Positions 11,165 through 22,949 are shown, counted from the first letter of the stretch. The stretch: DNA of 64,000 bases from Gnetum montanum (GCA_015680685.1 MNCI01023814.1:78313-142312); one strand, 5' to 3'. The notes: generated from the letters alone by a model not told the origin. Translations and numbers: made by a program.

Positions 11165-13867
11165 ATGGCACCCAAATCAAGGCACCCAAGGGATGAAGGA
11201 CCATCACAACCAAGGGACAAGTGCCCATGCATGGGAAGGGGACGAGGTGTGTAACTGCCAGAGTATGCGGAGGGCTCTCATGGAATTGGGCCCTTTCGCG
11301 AAAGACTTGACATGGAATATGTTCATCAGATTCCCAAAGAGGAGATTCCCGATGAGCAATCGCTCAGGGATGAGACTCCTGGGATAGCACCAGGGCTTGA
11401 GGTCACCCTAACCCAAGCTTACCTTGATGCTATCACGCCGCACAAGATGCAGGGAATGGTCCTCCAATAGCTAAATTTTGGACCATTCCTCGAGAATGCA
11501 CCAGAAGACGTGAGGCTCCAACTGCAGAACTCTCCAATGCGGCCAATCATCACAACCAGTGGTGAATGGTACTTAGGAGAAACTTATCTCTTCTGGACGA
11601 ATCGGCAACCAGGGTCTAGAGTAAGAATCAAAGACATTTATGTCTCTTACTCTTCGGAGGCAATAGCGCAAGCTCTGGGGTTGCCTAAAACTAGGGTAGA
11701 TGTGGTGGAAATTCCAAAGTAGGCTGATCCAGAGGTAAAGGCGCAATGGACCAAATGGTGCTATGGGGTAGAGTGCAAGGAATTCGACTTCTTGACCACG
11801 ATGGAGAGAGTGTACTCAAAGATCGTGTCTTACCACTTGAACCCAACGGTAAGACCTAGCAAAATCATAGCCTTCTCTGCTCCTGCATGTGCCGCCTTGA
11901 GTGGGAAATTCCCAATGAGCCTTCCACAGCTGCTATTTTTGGAGATTGAAAAGAGGTTCACTGAGAACGAACGTGGAAGACGAGCTCTCCCCTTTCCCTG
12001 CCTAATCCGAAAGTTATGCAAACGAGTAGGGATAGCACGATATTCCAATGATGTAATCCAATGCATCCCAATTACCTTGTGACAAGAGATGATGAAAGAT
12101 AAAACTCCTGCCATCACATAGACAGACGAGAAGCAGCAATCACCTCCACCACCTGCACAAAAAATGCATTCGGGCTTGCAAACCATGGGAGAATATGTCC
12201 GCGAGATCCAGGAAATGCTCTTGAGCCAGCAAGAGCAATCCAACAGAACTAGTGGAGGAGAAGACCCTTCATTCTATCACCCTGCCATGAGCCACCTAGA
12301 GCAAGTGGCTCAATCAGTAAGCTTTCTTGAAAGGGCAAGGTCAATATTCTTTGCTGCTCGAGCACAAGTTCCAACCAAAGTGGTTGCTGACATAATTGCT
12401 ACGATTCTTAATGCACCGACAGCACCTGTACCAAACATTCATGGACTACAAGATGTACAGGTGTCTGCTAGAACTTTGTGTAGCAAGATTGATGTAGCCC
12501 AACATGAAGAGTTGTTGGACCAACTGGTGGGAACCAGGCAACCGCTTTTGGATGTCTTCAACCTTCCGAATAACATTACTGCAACCCAGTCAAAGCTGCT
12601 CTCGACAAGGGGCAAGAGCCTCATATTGGAAGTGTAACTTGAAGCTGCTTAAGTCGCTTGTTAGCACTTGGCAATTGAGGTAGCCCAATTAAGAGCCCAG
12701 CTTGCTGATCCAGCCATCCTCAACCATGAAATCACTAGAGATGAAGCTTTTCAATAGCTTCAAATTAAAATTTAGGTCATTGAGGATGTGCGAGAGATGG
12801 CGATCTTCGACAAGTCCTTGGCAAACACTTGAGCACATTACTTAGAAAAGGACTTGGTAGAGGTTTGCCAGGAGAATGTGTAGCTGAACGTGGAGGTTCA
12901 TCACTTGTGCAATGTTGGTACAGAGAATGAACACATGAAAAATTTTATCCACCAATAGCAGGAGGAGCTAGCCAGGGTGAACGCTGACATAAGAAGGTTG
13001 GCTGCTGAAAATCAAAATCTATCAATGGAGGAGGTTCAGGCATTGCGACAGAAGTCTACAATTGAAATTATCGCTTGGAAGAACGAGGCCCTGAAATTCA
13101 AAAAACTCAAAAATCATTACAAGGACCAAGTGGAATTGTAGAAGGACGTAAATGAGACACACATTCAAGTCGCTAAAGCCAAGATGAACCAAGTGCTCCA
13201 ACAACTCCGAGAGGGAGACGATGTATGGAAATCTATCTTCAATGGGTTGAACACATATAATAAAGCAGAAATCTACCTGAAGGAGCTGTAGATTAAGGAG
13301 ATGATAGAATACATGGATTTGGTCAACCTTTAATATGTAAACCTGGCTATGCTCACAGCCAGGAGACCGTGGTTAGAGTTAGAAAAGCAAGTGGCCCCCT
13401 CATAGTCCTTATATGAGGGTGAGTTCCAGGCACATAAGGCGATAAAATAGAAGCTGGCAAATGCCAACGTGAAACTCGAGGTCCTCTGCACAAGCTTTGA
13501 AGGATAACATACAGTCGCATAGGACCTAGCCCAAAGAATGAATGACTACAAGCAGCTATAGGCATCAATCCGAGCATTCGACATCGAATGCAAGCAGTTC
13601 GCAGCCTGGTTTGTAAACTTAAAAGAACTCCTTCCGGCACTGCCCTACCCTTGGGAAGTTCCAATTCCAGCACACATTGGAGAAGCTACCTGGACTATGA
13701 ATGATCACAGAAGCAAAGAAGGAAAAATGAGGGCTCTCTTGGAGGCTCTCCGGCTGCCTCCAGAAGTTGTAGCTACCGCGGGGCAACCATCATTCATGCT
13801 AGCACCAATGCATGGGCCAGAGGCTAGAGAAGGTCCGTCAGAACCACCGCCCCTAGGGACAGTGTGA
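11165..13867 (+). pseudogene. G1 ORF2, Athila-type extra protein (about 900 codons)
   Basis: One reading frame runs from ATG at 11165 (MAPKSRHPRDEG) to TGA at 13867 without a frameshift, but it has 21 internal stops: 14 TAG, 5 TAA and 2 TGA. Residues of about 115-300 (SGEWYLGETYLFW, PSKIIAFSAPACAALSG, ALPFPCLIRKLC) resemble the putative plant transposon protein domain of Athila second ORFs. The domain name is from memory. Residues of about 330-800 are rich in Leu, Glu, Gln and Lys and look like a long coiled coil, followed by a Pro-rich end. No signal peptide or membrane segment is seen, so an envelope role is not supported. A related fragment lies at 46800-47350 (minus). Confidence 0.8.
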
Positions 13868-14103
13868 TCTTCTCTAGCAATTTTGTGCATCATCCTACAC
13901 AACAGAGGCTCTAGGACTAGCGAGGTATTCAATTTTGTCTCTAGACACCGTCATTTTTGTAATTTTTCCTCCTCTATAACTCGGGCACTTAGTCAAATTC
14001 ATGTTTTGTCATGTGTGTGTCATATATGTGTTTAAGTATGTGTGTTGTAAACAAGAATCCATACCTTCCAAATTGTAAAGTAACTCGAGGATGAGTTTTT
14101 GCT

Positions 14104-14117
14104 CAGTTGTGGGGGAA
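14104..14117 (+). other. Polypurine tract of G1
   Basis: cagttgtgggggaa directly precedes the 3' LTR start at 14118. This is the expected plus-strand primer site. Confidence 0.85.
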
Positions 14118-15016
14118 TGATGAAGTGTCATTAAGTCAATGCATCAACTGGGCTGCTTATACGCGGCTGCGTCGATGTGGGCCCGTCGACGTAGCCTCCC
14201 TACATCGACGTGGCCCCATTTACGTAGCCACCTATCCCAACCTATAAATAAGAGGGCCTTCCGCCTCATTTAGGCACCATTTTAGTTAGTTGTAGCGAAG
14301 CTCTTATAGTTTGTTCCTGCAGGAGATAGAATATTTTCCAAGTGCCCACAGTAGGTGTAAGAAAAGTGATTGGCTCTTTATTCGTGCGTTGATGTATCTA
14401 AGCCCATTGGCGTGACGGTAATAAAGACAAACTATTCAAGCATTCCTTGCAACATTTGGACTTAGCTATTTTATGCATTTAATAGTTTAATATGTTTATG
14501 CTTTATTAGTTACTTGTTAATTACTTAAGTTTTTGTTATTATGATTTCAATCGCTATTGTTCATTCGTAGTTCGTAAAGGCCATAAGTACGACCATCTTG
14601 AATGTAACTCAAACACTTGGTAAACCCAGTGACACTTAACGTCTAGTAACCCAGAAGTGTTAGGAGATGCATAGAATGTGCTCGGAAGATGGGATCGGAT
14701 ACTTATCTTAGGAATAGTTAAGATTTAGATTAAGATAATCTTAGATTAATTAATATTGTAGACTTACTTTCCAAGATAATTAGCCGCCCAAAAAGATAAT
14801 TAAAAAGCTATAAAAAATCATCAGCCTTAGTCTCCCTTAACCATCATAAACAAAACCTCACAAGTGAGATTATGATGACACATTATTCTAACCTAAGGTT
14901 TCATTAGTTAGAGTCTGGTGTATGTTAAGTGCTTACAGTCTGCAGATTTCGACTGAGTCGCACGTGAACGCTCGTGATTCGTATGGTTGGGCGTAGGGGT
15001 ACCTAGCTGCTCATCA
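14118..15016 (+). repeat. G1 3' LTR
   Basis: This LTR is 899 bases long and closely matches 2930-3843, with scattered substitutions that are mainly transitions. The two LTRs differ most in the U3 repeat block (14150-14235). The flank atggg follows the end. Confidence 0.93.
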
Positions 15017-15235
15017 ATGGGCCCTTGTTGATTTTTAGGCCTGTTGAGATTTTTCAGCATTCTCCCATTTAGCCATTTCTCCTTCTTCTTTTGCTACCCA
15101 CTTAATAATCTCTTAGAATTTATGGGTTCATAGCTCATATAGTTGACCTGGGGCATACATCCCTAGGGTTTCCCTTGTTTCATTACGAAGCCCATCAATA
15201 ATGTGGTACATTAGCCTTTCCTCAGAGAACCAGTG

Positions 15236-15640
15236 TTATGCTTGTTTCCACTCTTGGATTTGTTTCCTCAAGGTTAACACTCTTGCATAGATTTGATATA
15301 TTTCATTAAAGAGTTCTACCATTATTGGCCAACATCGAATCGATTTTGGTTTTAACAACCTATACCATACTTTTGCGTGGCCAATGAGTGTCATAAGAAA
15401 GAGCTTAAGTTTTTTCCATCCATTATCAATATTGTTCCACACATAGGCATCATGCAAGGCTTGTAGATGATGTTGTGGGTCTAAATCATAGGCTCCTAAG
15501 AACTTGGGAAAGTTATTTAAATCGAGATTGGGTAGACGACTCTCTTTGCAATGAATGCAGGATATCCGAATAGCCTCTTGTGTTTGCATTAGGCCTGTAG
15601 TGGCCAATAGGGGTTCATCGTCACTAGGTAGATTATGCAT
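15236..15640 (-). pseudogene. G2 gag, core domain
   Basis: An open 134-codon piece encodes the gag core. FPKFLGAYDLDPQHHLQALHDAY and KLKLFLMTLIGHAKVWY align with the G1, G3 and G4 gag cores. The frame continues towards 15017, where G1 interrupts it, and resumes at 2929. 15641-15914 is the leader and gag N-terminus, degraded. Confidence 0.8.
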
Positions 15641-15914
15641 TTGTGAATTGGGATGATGTTGTCTTCATTTATGTTCATAGGAGACCCCTACATCAGATTG
15701 AGTACTCCAAACTTCATATTCATCGTTATATAATTCATTGGTTCTCCAATGAATTACCCTACTTCTTGTTGCATTATCGTAGTCTTGTGAGAGAGACAAG
15801 GTTGTAACTTTGTGTGTGATCTAATTGCAATTATTATTTTTTCTAAAAGATATATCATTAATACTTTGTTACAGTGATCTTGAATGATATAACTAATCTA
15901 AATAACTAGCACCA

Positions 15915-15932
15915 TCCCTGGCAACAATGCCA
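15915..15932 (-). other. Primer binding site (tRNA-Asp), G2
   Basis: On the minus strand this is tggcattgttgccaggga, one base after the LTR end. It sets the orientation of G2. Confidence 0.85.
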
Positions 15933-15933
15933 A

Positions 15934-16791
15934 TGATGAGTGGTGAGGTACCCCTACACTCAACCATACGAATATGAGCATTTCACACATGATCTGGACA
16001 AACTATGCAGATGAGCTAGTTGTGGTATCTAGATAGTTACTCATTAATCGTAGTTCATTGTCTTCCCACCTGGACTAGTATTTACTTTGTCACATATAGT
16101 TTAGTCTAGAGTGAGGTGTATGATGTGTTCCTAAACTAATACTACTCCTCGAGATAATGGAAAATAATCTTAACTAAGCTAGGAGGAGAAGGGGGAGAGA
16201 GTTACTAAGAGGAGATAGGGAGAGAGAATCTAAGCTAACCTAATTGCAATGAGCATCCATTCCTTAATCATTTGTACACATCTCAAACCTCATGCACGAC
16301 TACCACTGGGATTACCAAGCTCATGGCCCAAGTACACTACTAGGATACTAAGTAGTCACACATAGATGCTCGTGATTAAGTCATACTCATTCCACATGTA
16401 ATAATGATAAATAACAATAATAATTAAATAATTAAACTAAGTGAATGCTGCAATGATGAAGTAATCTCAATCTTTATTTCTAGTCATGTGCGTGTCCAAG
16501 TACATCACACTCGAATAAAGGATGTCATACAATTACAATCATCACACTACGGGCATGCACTAGGAGAAAGGGTTGAGAAGAACTAAAAAATGAAAACTAA
16601 AAGACTACTCTAACTTTTCTATCTTCCCTATTTTCTTACTTCATGTGCCTACATGTGTATTTATAGGCCCGCATAGGAGTCACAATATCGTGTGCCTGAT
16701 ATCATTACTTAAGTCCCAATATCACGTACCTAATATCTAGATCTGATATCAGGGCCCTTGATATCATATCCCAATGAATCATGATTCCTCA
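15934..16791 (-). repeat. G2 5' LTR
   Basis: The LTR starts (plus view) at tgatgagtggtgaggtacc, the complement of the shared LTR end. The far end, TGAGGA in the minus sense at 16791, is a mutated TGATGA. U3 has GATATC-based palindromes at 16690-16765 upstream of the minus-strand TATA at 16659-16666. The LTR is 858 bases long. The right flank is LTR sequence of B1, so G2 was inserted there. Confidence 0.8.
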
Positions 16792-17080
16792 ACAACCCAT
16801 ACAAGCATGACCACAACAAGCACACACAACCACAAGTGACACCACTCTCTTATAAGAGCTAAAACACATTCCTACTCTAACGTATCTATTCCTAAGCCCC
16901 ACTCTCAAAGAGAAGGATGGTAGCCTTGACATCGAAGCTAAGGCTTCTCCTTATGATAAAGTACACAAAGGAATTAGGTTTAATGTATTTCTTTGCTGAT
17001 ACTTAGGATCTTTCTGCTCCTCCAGCATCATTCTCGAGAGAAATAATCTTTGATCCATCAACAAGGTATGTTTTCCTACA
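16792..17080 (-). repeat. B1 3' LTR, truncated
   Basis: It shares caagcatgaccacaa and the following blocks with 19800-20125. It begins (minus) at TGTAGGAAAAC and is cut on the left by G2. Confidence 0.75.
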
Positions 17081-17093
17081 CTCTCCCTTGCTT
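17081..17093 (-). other. Polypurine tract of B1
   Basis: The minus strand reads aagcaagggagag directly before the LTR start TGTAGG, as expected for a 3' PPT. Confidence 0.65.
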
Positions 17094-17439
17094 GAAAGAA
17101 GCGACATCCTTGGAGCTTAAGTCTTTGTTTGTATGCACCTTTAAACATGAAGAGCACCATGGATATGGAGGGTATTGAATAACTCAAAATCCATATGATA
17201 ATTATAGACAAGAAGGTTCAACAACTAGGATCATCCACCATAAAGCATAAGTGTTGAACTCAACTTAACATCTAACTAAGGCATAAAGATGCTAATGTAA
17301 CCTAAGTTAAGGAAGAAAAGGCTTACTCTTTTTCATGCAAATTGTACCAACCTTTCTACTTGGAGTAAGACTTACTTCACATGTGAACCTTGCCTACACT
17401 TGTAGTGATATAGAGATGTAGTCTTCTGGAGGCACTCAT

Positions 17440-17710
17440 GCATCTATTCAAATTCAGCACTTCCTTCTCAAAGATGTCTTCTCAAATCCATTGCTTCCTA
17501 CTCGAAGATGCCTTCTCACCACTATGCTTCCTACTCAAAGCCATAGTCAAAATCTAGTACTTCCTACTCGAAGATTCATTCTCACCACTATGCTTCATGC
17601 TTGAAGATGTAGCTAAAATCCAACACTTCTTACTTGAAGATGTCTTCTCAAATCGAATGCTTCCTACATGAAGACACCTTTTTATAACTAGGATTCTTGA
17701 TTAAGATGTA
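17440..17710. repeat. Degenerate tandem repeat in B1
   Basis: Units built on cttcctactcgaagatg and cttctcaccactatg recur several times, with a period of about 55-65 bases and many substitutions. It lies between the 3' LTR and gag, where pol would be expected. 17711-17960 shows nothing recognisable. Confidence 0.6.
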
Positions 17711-18349
17711 ACCAAAATTATATGCTTCATAAGAACATGCACTCCATCACCTCCACACACATACATGCTCTTTTCTTTTCTTTTTTTCTTTTACTACTCA
17801 AAATCAATTCATGAAGGAGGCAGTCGTACTAGGCCAATCGCACTTTACTCCTATTGGAATTCACTACCTTGTTTGATCACCAAATTCACCACCTTATGCT
17901 AAGGTAACCAAGCCCTCATTGACCTTTTATATGGAGTTCAAAACTCCCATATCTTGCTCTTATTCATCTCTATTGGAGATCATAAATGGACTGTGATGTT
18001 GGTGCTCAACTATATTCAACCTACAATTCTCATCTGGCGCATTACCACCATTTCTCATTTGAATGTTTTGAGAGCAACCTTGAGCATAATGACCTCCCCC
18101 ATGGATGTAGAATTTTAAGCTTGAACACCTTGAAGGATATTGAGAGAACCCTCCAAAATGTAGTCATTTTTTCTACAACTCCTACTATTCTTAGGAAGCC
18201 TAATGTTTTCCATGGCCTTAGGCTAAGTTTTGTTTACTTGGGGCTATTTCAACATAAAAGCCTTAGAATCCCTCAACTATTCATCACCCCTCCAAGATTT
18301 ATTAGTCTCTTTCTTACTCTCGAGTAGCTATTCCACTACACCCTTATCC

Positions 18350-19140
18350 ATTTTTCCTACCTTGTAATCAGACAAAATGGTAACAACTTAGATGGCCTCT
18401 CTAAATCCTATGATTTAACAAGTTTTGAGCTCATATTTGACCCAGGGTTTAATGCCATTAAGAAATAATCTGTACTTGGCATCCTTATTAATATTTTGGA
18501 ATTTGTATGATGATGTTTTGGTATTTTCAAATATCACTCTCCAAATTTCCTATCTACTAAATTTGCTTTAGCATTGCCCAAGCTTTATCAATGGAATTTC
18601 CTAGATGAAATTCTTAATCAAAGCCTTCTTGAATTGGTACCATATTTTGATACGTCTACCTATTCCAGCCTTTTCTTATTGAAGAATGATGAGCCACCAA
18701 GTTTTTGCAATTCCACCTAAGAATTGGATAGCAACATAAGCTTTCCTTTCAGTGGCACATTCATCCATCTCTAGAAACTCTTCTATTTCAAATAGGAAAG
18801 TATCTATCCTAGTATCATCCCTATCACCCTCATAGATTTTTGGTTCCTTAGCTTGAAACATAGAAACTAATTGACTTGAACCTGATTCCAATGCTTGTAC
18901 TTGCATGGTTACCTGATTTTTTACAATGCCAACCTCATCATCAAATTTCTTTTCTAAGGCATTAATATTAATTTTTTGGCTTTCATACAAAGCTTATTGC
19001 ATCTCTAGAAATTATCATAGCTCTTGATTTTTATCCCAAAGCTCCTGGTTGGCAAGCTACAAATCATCAACAAGATTTCCAAGTCGCACTACTCGATTCC
19101 TCGGCACCAAATTTTAAGTTTGGGCAAGTTTGTGTTTTGT
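18350..19140 (-). pseudogene. B1 gag
   Basis: The minus strand encodes a Ty3-type gag. A helical N-terminal part (LANQELWDKNQEL, then ALEKKFDDEVG) is followed by the gag core. In the core, EPKIYEGDRDD, TFLFEIEEFLEM and YVAIQFLGGIAKTWW fit the retrotransposon gag domain. 18676-18990 is open for 104 codons. Further core sequence continues down to about 18350 with stops. The motifs differ from the Athila-like gag of the G elements, so this is another lineage, probably chromovirus-related. Confidence 0.72.
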
Positions 19141-19789
19141 GCTAAATCTTAGCTCTAAAAGAAAAGGAACTTTCATCGAATCCACCAACTCTTGAATCAT
19201 AAAAGCTTTCCCCACTATTAGTAGAATACACATGGTCATGTTGTCTACTTGCAATCAATCACTACATAGTTCTTGCATCTTTTCAAGAGATTCATCAATA
19301 TCCCTCTCATTAGCCATCTCAACATTTTCATTTTCATGTACATCCTCCTACACATCTACATCAATGTGCACAAGTGTGCACCTCCTTGTGCACATGACTA
19401 CCTCGAATGCCATATCCCTTTGATCCATTATGAGGATTAGGACTTGGAGAAGTGTTGTTAGGATTTTAGCTTCTTTTGTTCTTCTTTTTATGTTCCATCG
19501 TATCACACGAGTAATGAACAATGAATCATGATCACGAACCATGTACCCAAAATCACCATTGGCCTTAAACTACAAACCATAGCTTCAATAATAAGTGTAA
19601 TCACATTGCTCTAGCGAAGCACCATTCAACATCATCCTTGAATTCAAAAGTAACTAGATGAACTAGAGTGAATCCAAGATGGGCTACACCTTAACCATCA
19701 TAGCACCTATACATACAACATAAGCGTACATTACCCATTAGTGCATGGGTTAAGAGCATATCGAGTACACACATGAAATCATATAAACA

Positions 19790-20125
19790 ATAGACCAACA
19801 CAACCTACACAAGCATGACCACAATAAGCACATGTAACCACAAGTGACATAACTCTCCTATAAGAGCTAAGACATGTTCATACTCTAACACATCTAGTCT
19901 TAAGCCTTGCCCTCAAAGAGAAGGGTAGTGGCTAGAGTATCAAAGCAAAGGCTCCTCTACAAGCCTATATATCCTTATGATAGACTACACAAAGGAATCA
20001 AGGCTAATGTAGTTCTTTGAATATGGTTATGATAGCATGGAACTTGTGAGGATCTCCACTCTTCTCTAACTCTTGTTTCAAAGGGAAACAACCTTCGATG
20101 CACTAAAAAGGCATGTTCTCCTACA
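19790..20125 (-). repeat. B1 5' LTR (part shared with the left copy)
   Basis: It matches 16792-17080 and ends in the plus view at ttctcctaca. The true inner end of this LTR could not be placed and may lie further left, towards 19560. No clear primer binding site was found. Confidence 0.65.
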
Positions 20126-20195
20126 GTAGTGCTAAGTTATAAACTTTTATAAATCTTGGGATGTACCTATGTTTCACTTATTTCAGGTTCTAACA
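20126..20195 (-). repeat. Dispersed repeat copy
   Basis: The block with acttttataaatcttggg and atgtacctatgtttca is the complement of sequence in the CCD4 intron at 26645-26700. Related copies are at 26775-26910 and 48290-48425. Confidence 0.6.
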
Positions 20196-20599
20196 ACCCC
20201 TAGTAATTTTAAAAAAATACTTAGTCATCCTTGAAAGTGTACATCTTGATAAAAATTCAATTAAAATTTTTCTAAGGCTAAATTATATTTTCTTTATAAA
20301 AACTAGAAATTTGGAATTTTTATTACATCCAAGAAATCACAAAGGATTTGTTGGATGTTCCAAAGCCTTAAAGTATTTTTGAAGAAATTTGAAAACATCA
20401 TTGATGTAAAGTCCCAAGTAGATAGGGTCAATTTGGAAGAAAACAATCAGCAGATTACAATTAATATTATAATTCATTCAAATGTGAGCCAAAGATAGGC
20501 AAAAATAAAACCATATGTTCTTCATCTTCTATGCTTTGTTTGCATAGTTTGAAAATACACTCTTCTCTTAGTAAATTAATTTAACAACTTATCTCAATA

Positions 20600-22100
20600 C
20601 AAAAACAATGAGTTCATTCTTGCTTTACCAATTTGATTTCTTAAATAGTTGAAAATAGATATTTTTGAGTACTAGATAACAAATTTCCTTTATAGAATGT
20701 AAATAAAAATGTTTTTTCCCTAACATGCTCAACCAAACTTTGTCCAAGGACTTTTCTTTTATAGTATTCTAGAAGAGCTTTTTGTTTAAAGGAAGATCCT
20801 CTATTACAAAATTCCGTGATTGAAGCCATAATTTTCATTAATGCAACTATCCATTTTCTTGTATAGCATTCATTATCTCCTTAGCATAATTGACTTCCTT
20901 CATGTGACTTAACTTCTAAGTATAAGTAATAAATTAACAAAGGGCTTCAACTTCAAGAGGAAGCAAATCTACTTCTAAAAGTAAGATATCATAAGAAGTC
21001 TACATTTTCACTTGAAATTCACATACAAGAAATTGTTTTTGAACATGTTCTAATTTTTTCCAATTATGTGTGAAAAAAGAAGATCACTATGCAACACACC
21101 CATATAATAGTATAGGTTGGAAAAGACTATGAAAAATTTTTCTTTTGATCTCCCATGCCAAAATTTGTTTCTTGCTATAATTATTTTTGACAGCAAATAG
21201 AGCTTGTATGCCACTTGAAACCCTTTTAGAAATAAGGGTATTCCAACTATAATTATTAGTAAATTCAACTCTCAAATATTTATCGGATCACATATATCAT
21301 GTCTTTTTTCTCCAAGAAAAAAATTATAATTTCTATTTCTAGTACTACAAACTAGAATTCCAATCTTAGTAATATTAACTTTCATACATAATGGTTGTAG
21401 TATTCATGGAGAATTTTAAGCATACAATTTAATCATATAGTTGATTCTGCAATCAAGGCCACATCATCTGCAAAGAGGAGGATGTTCAAAAATAATCTAT
21501 TCACAAATATTAAAGGCATTTTGCATCTATTCCTCTAGATAATCTATAAATATGCCAAAAAGGGTAGGGGACAAAGGACAAGCTTGTTTAACTCTCACCA
21601 AGTTATTGATAATTATTCATTCTCTAGTAAGATTATCTTGAATAAGAATGTTACCTATCTGATAGATTCTTTTAGTAGCAAAAAGANTTCTAGTAAGATT
21701 ATCTTCAATAAGAATGTTACCTATCTGATAGATTCTTTTAGTAGCAAAAAGAAGATATTGTAGAATGTTAATGCTATCCAATCCAGCAATAAAAATCATA
21801 AGCCTAGGAAAAATCAACAAAACAGATAAAAGTTGTATGGTTTGGCCTTTTTGATTTCTATACATAATAAAGCAAAGTTATTGGTCTATAGTTGAATGAG
21901 TCCTCTTAACCCTTGTGACTGAGCATAAAGACCTTGCATTTCTATGCATGAACTAATTTTATTCTCCAAAATAGTGCCCAAAAGCCTAATAAAAACTGAA
22001 GTGATTGAGCAATAATTATTAAGATCTCTCCTATCTCCCTTTTTGAATAATGGTAAATAAAATTTTAAATGTGAGTTTAGAAGCCTATTCAACATTTAAA
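20600..22100 (-). pseudogene. RTE-like LINE reverse transcriptase, decayed
   Basis: The minus strand carries RT motifs in order: LFKKGDRRDLNNY (about 22040), VKQACPLSPTLFGIFID (about 21580), LFADDVALI (about 21460), then ILAWEIKRKIFHSLFQ and YYMGV/LLYGC (about 21110-21190) near the C-terminus. The last block is typical of plant RTE-type LINEs. A more decayed tail reaches about 20600. Frameshifts, stops and a join at N21687 break the frame. The stretch 20196-20600 is AT-rich and may be its 3' end. Related sequence is at 47567-47800. Confidence 0.75.
21618..21753. repeat. Direct duplication around a single N (21687)
   Basis: About 66 bases (tctagtaagattatctt to tagtagcaaaaaga) occur on both sides of the N with one visible mismatch. 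This is probably an unmerged contig overlap. Confidence 0.7.
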
Positions 22101-22949
22101 CTAAAAATATTAAAATTGAGACCTATTTCTTAATAAAATATACATAAAAGTCTATTGAATTTCTTATCCTTATGTAAAATAAACATTTCTGATTATCTGA
22201 TCTATTCTACTTTGATTTCAATTTTCAGTCTATTCTTCCAACAACGTTTGAATTTGAAGAATGACATTAATGCAGAAATCAAAAATGACATCAATGGATA
22301 AATCAATCTTTCATACATTCAGAATGAGTAGTAGCAAAGCCAAAAATAAATTCATACTGATTGTGTTTAGGTTTTGGCAATCCATAAAAACTCACAAGTT
22401 GTGAACACATTATGCTTTAAAAAAATAAATGTTGTAAATCACAACTTGGATACTATCTATTTCTGTCATCAAAAATCAAATACCACAAGTTACAATCTTG
22501 TCCACAACCACCTCATATGACAATGCATATATTACAAAGATTCACTCCAACTCCATCCATAAGTCATAGGTTGTCAAAAATTCATTTAGGCCTGAATCTC
22601 AAAGAATTGAAGCTTCCACCAAATCTAAAGAATAATTGTTATGCTAGCCCAGATAGTTTCCAATTAAAGCCAAAATGTTGAAGGAAAATATAATCAATTT
22701 AATTCAAAATGAAAAATAATAAAGAGTTTACTAAATACCTAATAATTTTTAATGGTAGTTAGGCTCTCTTCTTTGGATGAGTATAATTTTTTAATGCCTA
22801 AAAGTTTTCTTGAATATAAGGATGTCTAGATCATTGTTGTTTACAGTTTTAAGGAAATTTTTGACTTTGAAGACTTTACTAGAATTGAATTGAATGAGTA
22901 TGAAATAAGAAAGAAGAAGAAAAAAAGTAGCTTGACTATCTAAGACATC
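22101..22949. other. No recognised feature
   Basis: This is AT-rich sequence with no supported frame, RNA or repeat structure. The left end may belong to the LINE. Confidence 0.4.

Larger units (their letters stand above)
2930..15016 (+). mobile_element. Full-length Athila-like Ty3/gypsy retrotransposon G1
   Basis: The element is bounded by LTRs of 914 and 899 bases, each starting TGATGA and ending TCATCA. The 5-base flanks ctggg and atggg differ at one position and are probably a decayed target duplication. The order is LTR, PBS for tRNA-Asp, gag, protease, RT, RNase H, integrase, a long second frame (11165-13867), PPT, LTR. FMDDFSTYG in RT, WGIDFMG in integrase, the tRNA-Asp PBS and the extra frame after integrase point to the Athila group. 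All frames carry stops, so the copy is dead. It lies inside the gag of G2. About 0.9 kb after the integrase core is replaced by an LTR-end/tRNA block at 9764-9898. Confidence 0.9.
16792..20125 (-). mobile_element. Gag-only LTR retrotransposon B1
   Basis: Two direct copies of LTR sequence (16792-17080 and about 19790-20125) flank a 2.7-kb interior that contains gag only. The minus-strand LTR start is TGTAGGA. A purine tract follows the left LTR. No RT, RNase H or integrase motif is seen. The layout fits non-autonomous gag-bearing elements (TR-GAG type). The left LTR is cut by G2. The right flank from 20126 is a dispersed repeat, so B1 was inserted in that repeat. Confidence 0.7.

Noticed and set aside
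11165-13867. TAG recoded as an amino acid in ORF2
   Set aside because: TAG also punctures gag and pol together with TAA, TGA and frameshifts in the same element, so decay is the simpler reading.
11165-13867. Envelope gene
   Set aside because: No signal peptide, transmembrane segment or cleavage site is visible.
17440-17710. CRISPR-like array
   Set aside because: Units are degenerate, spacing is irregular, and the context is a plant retroelement.
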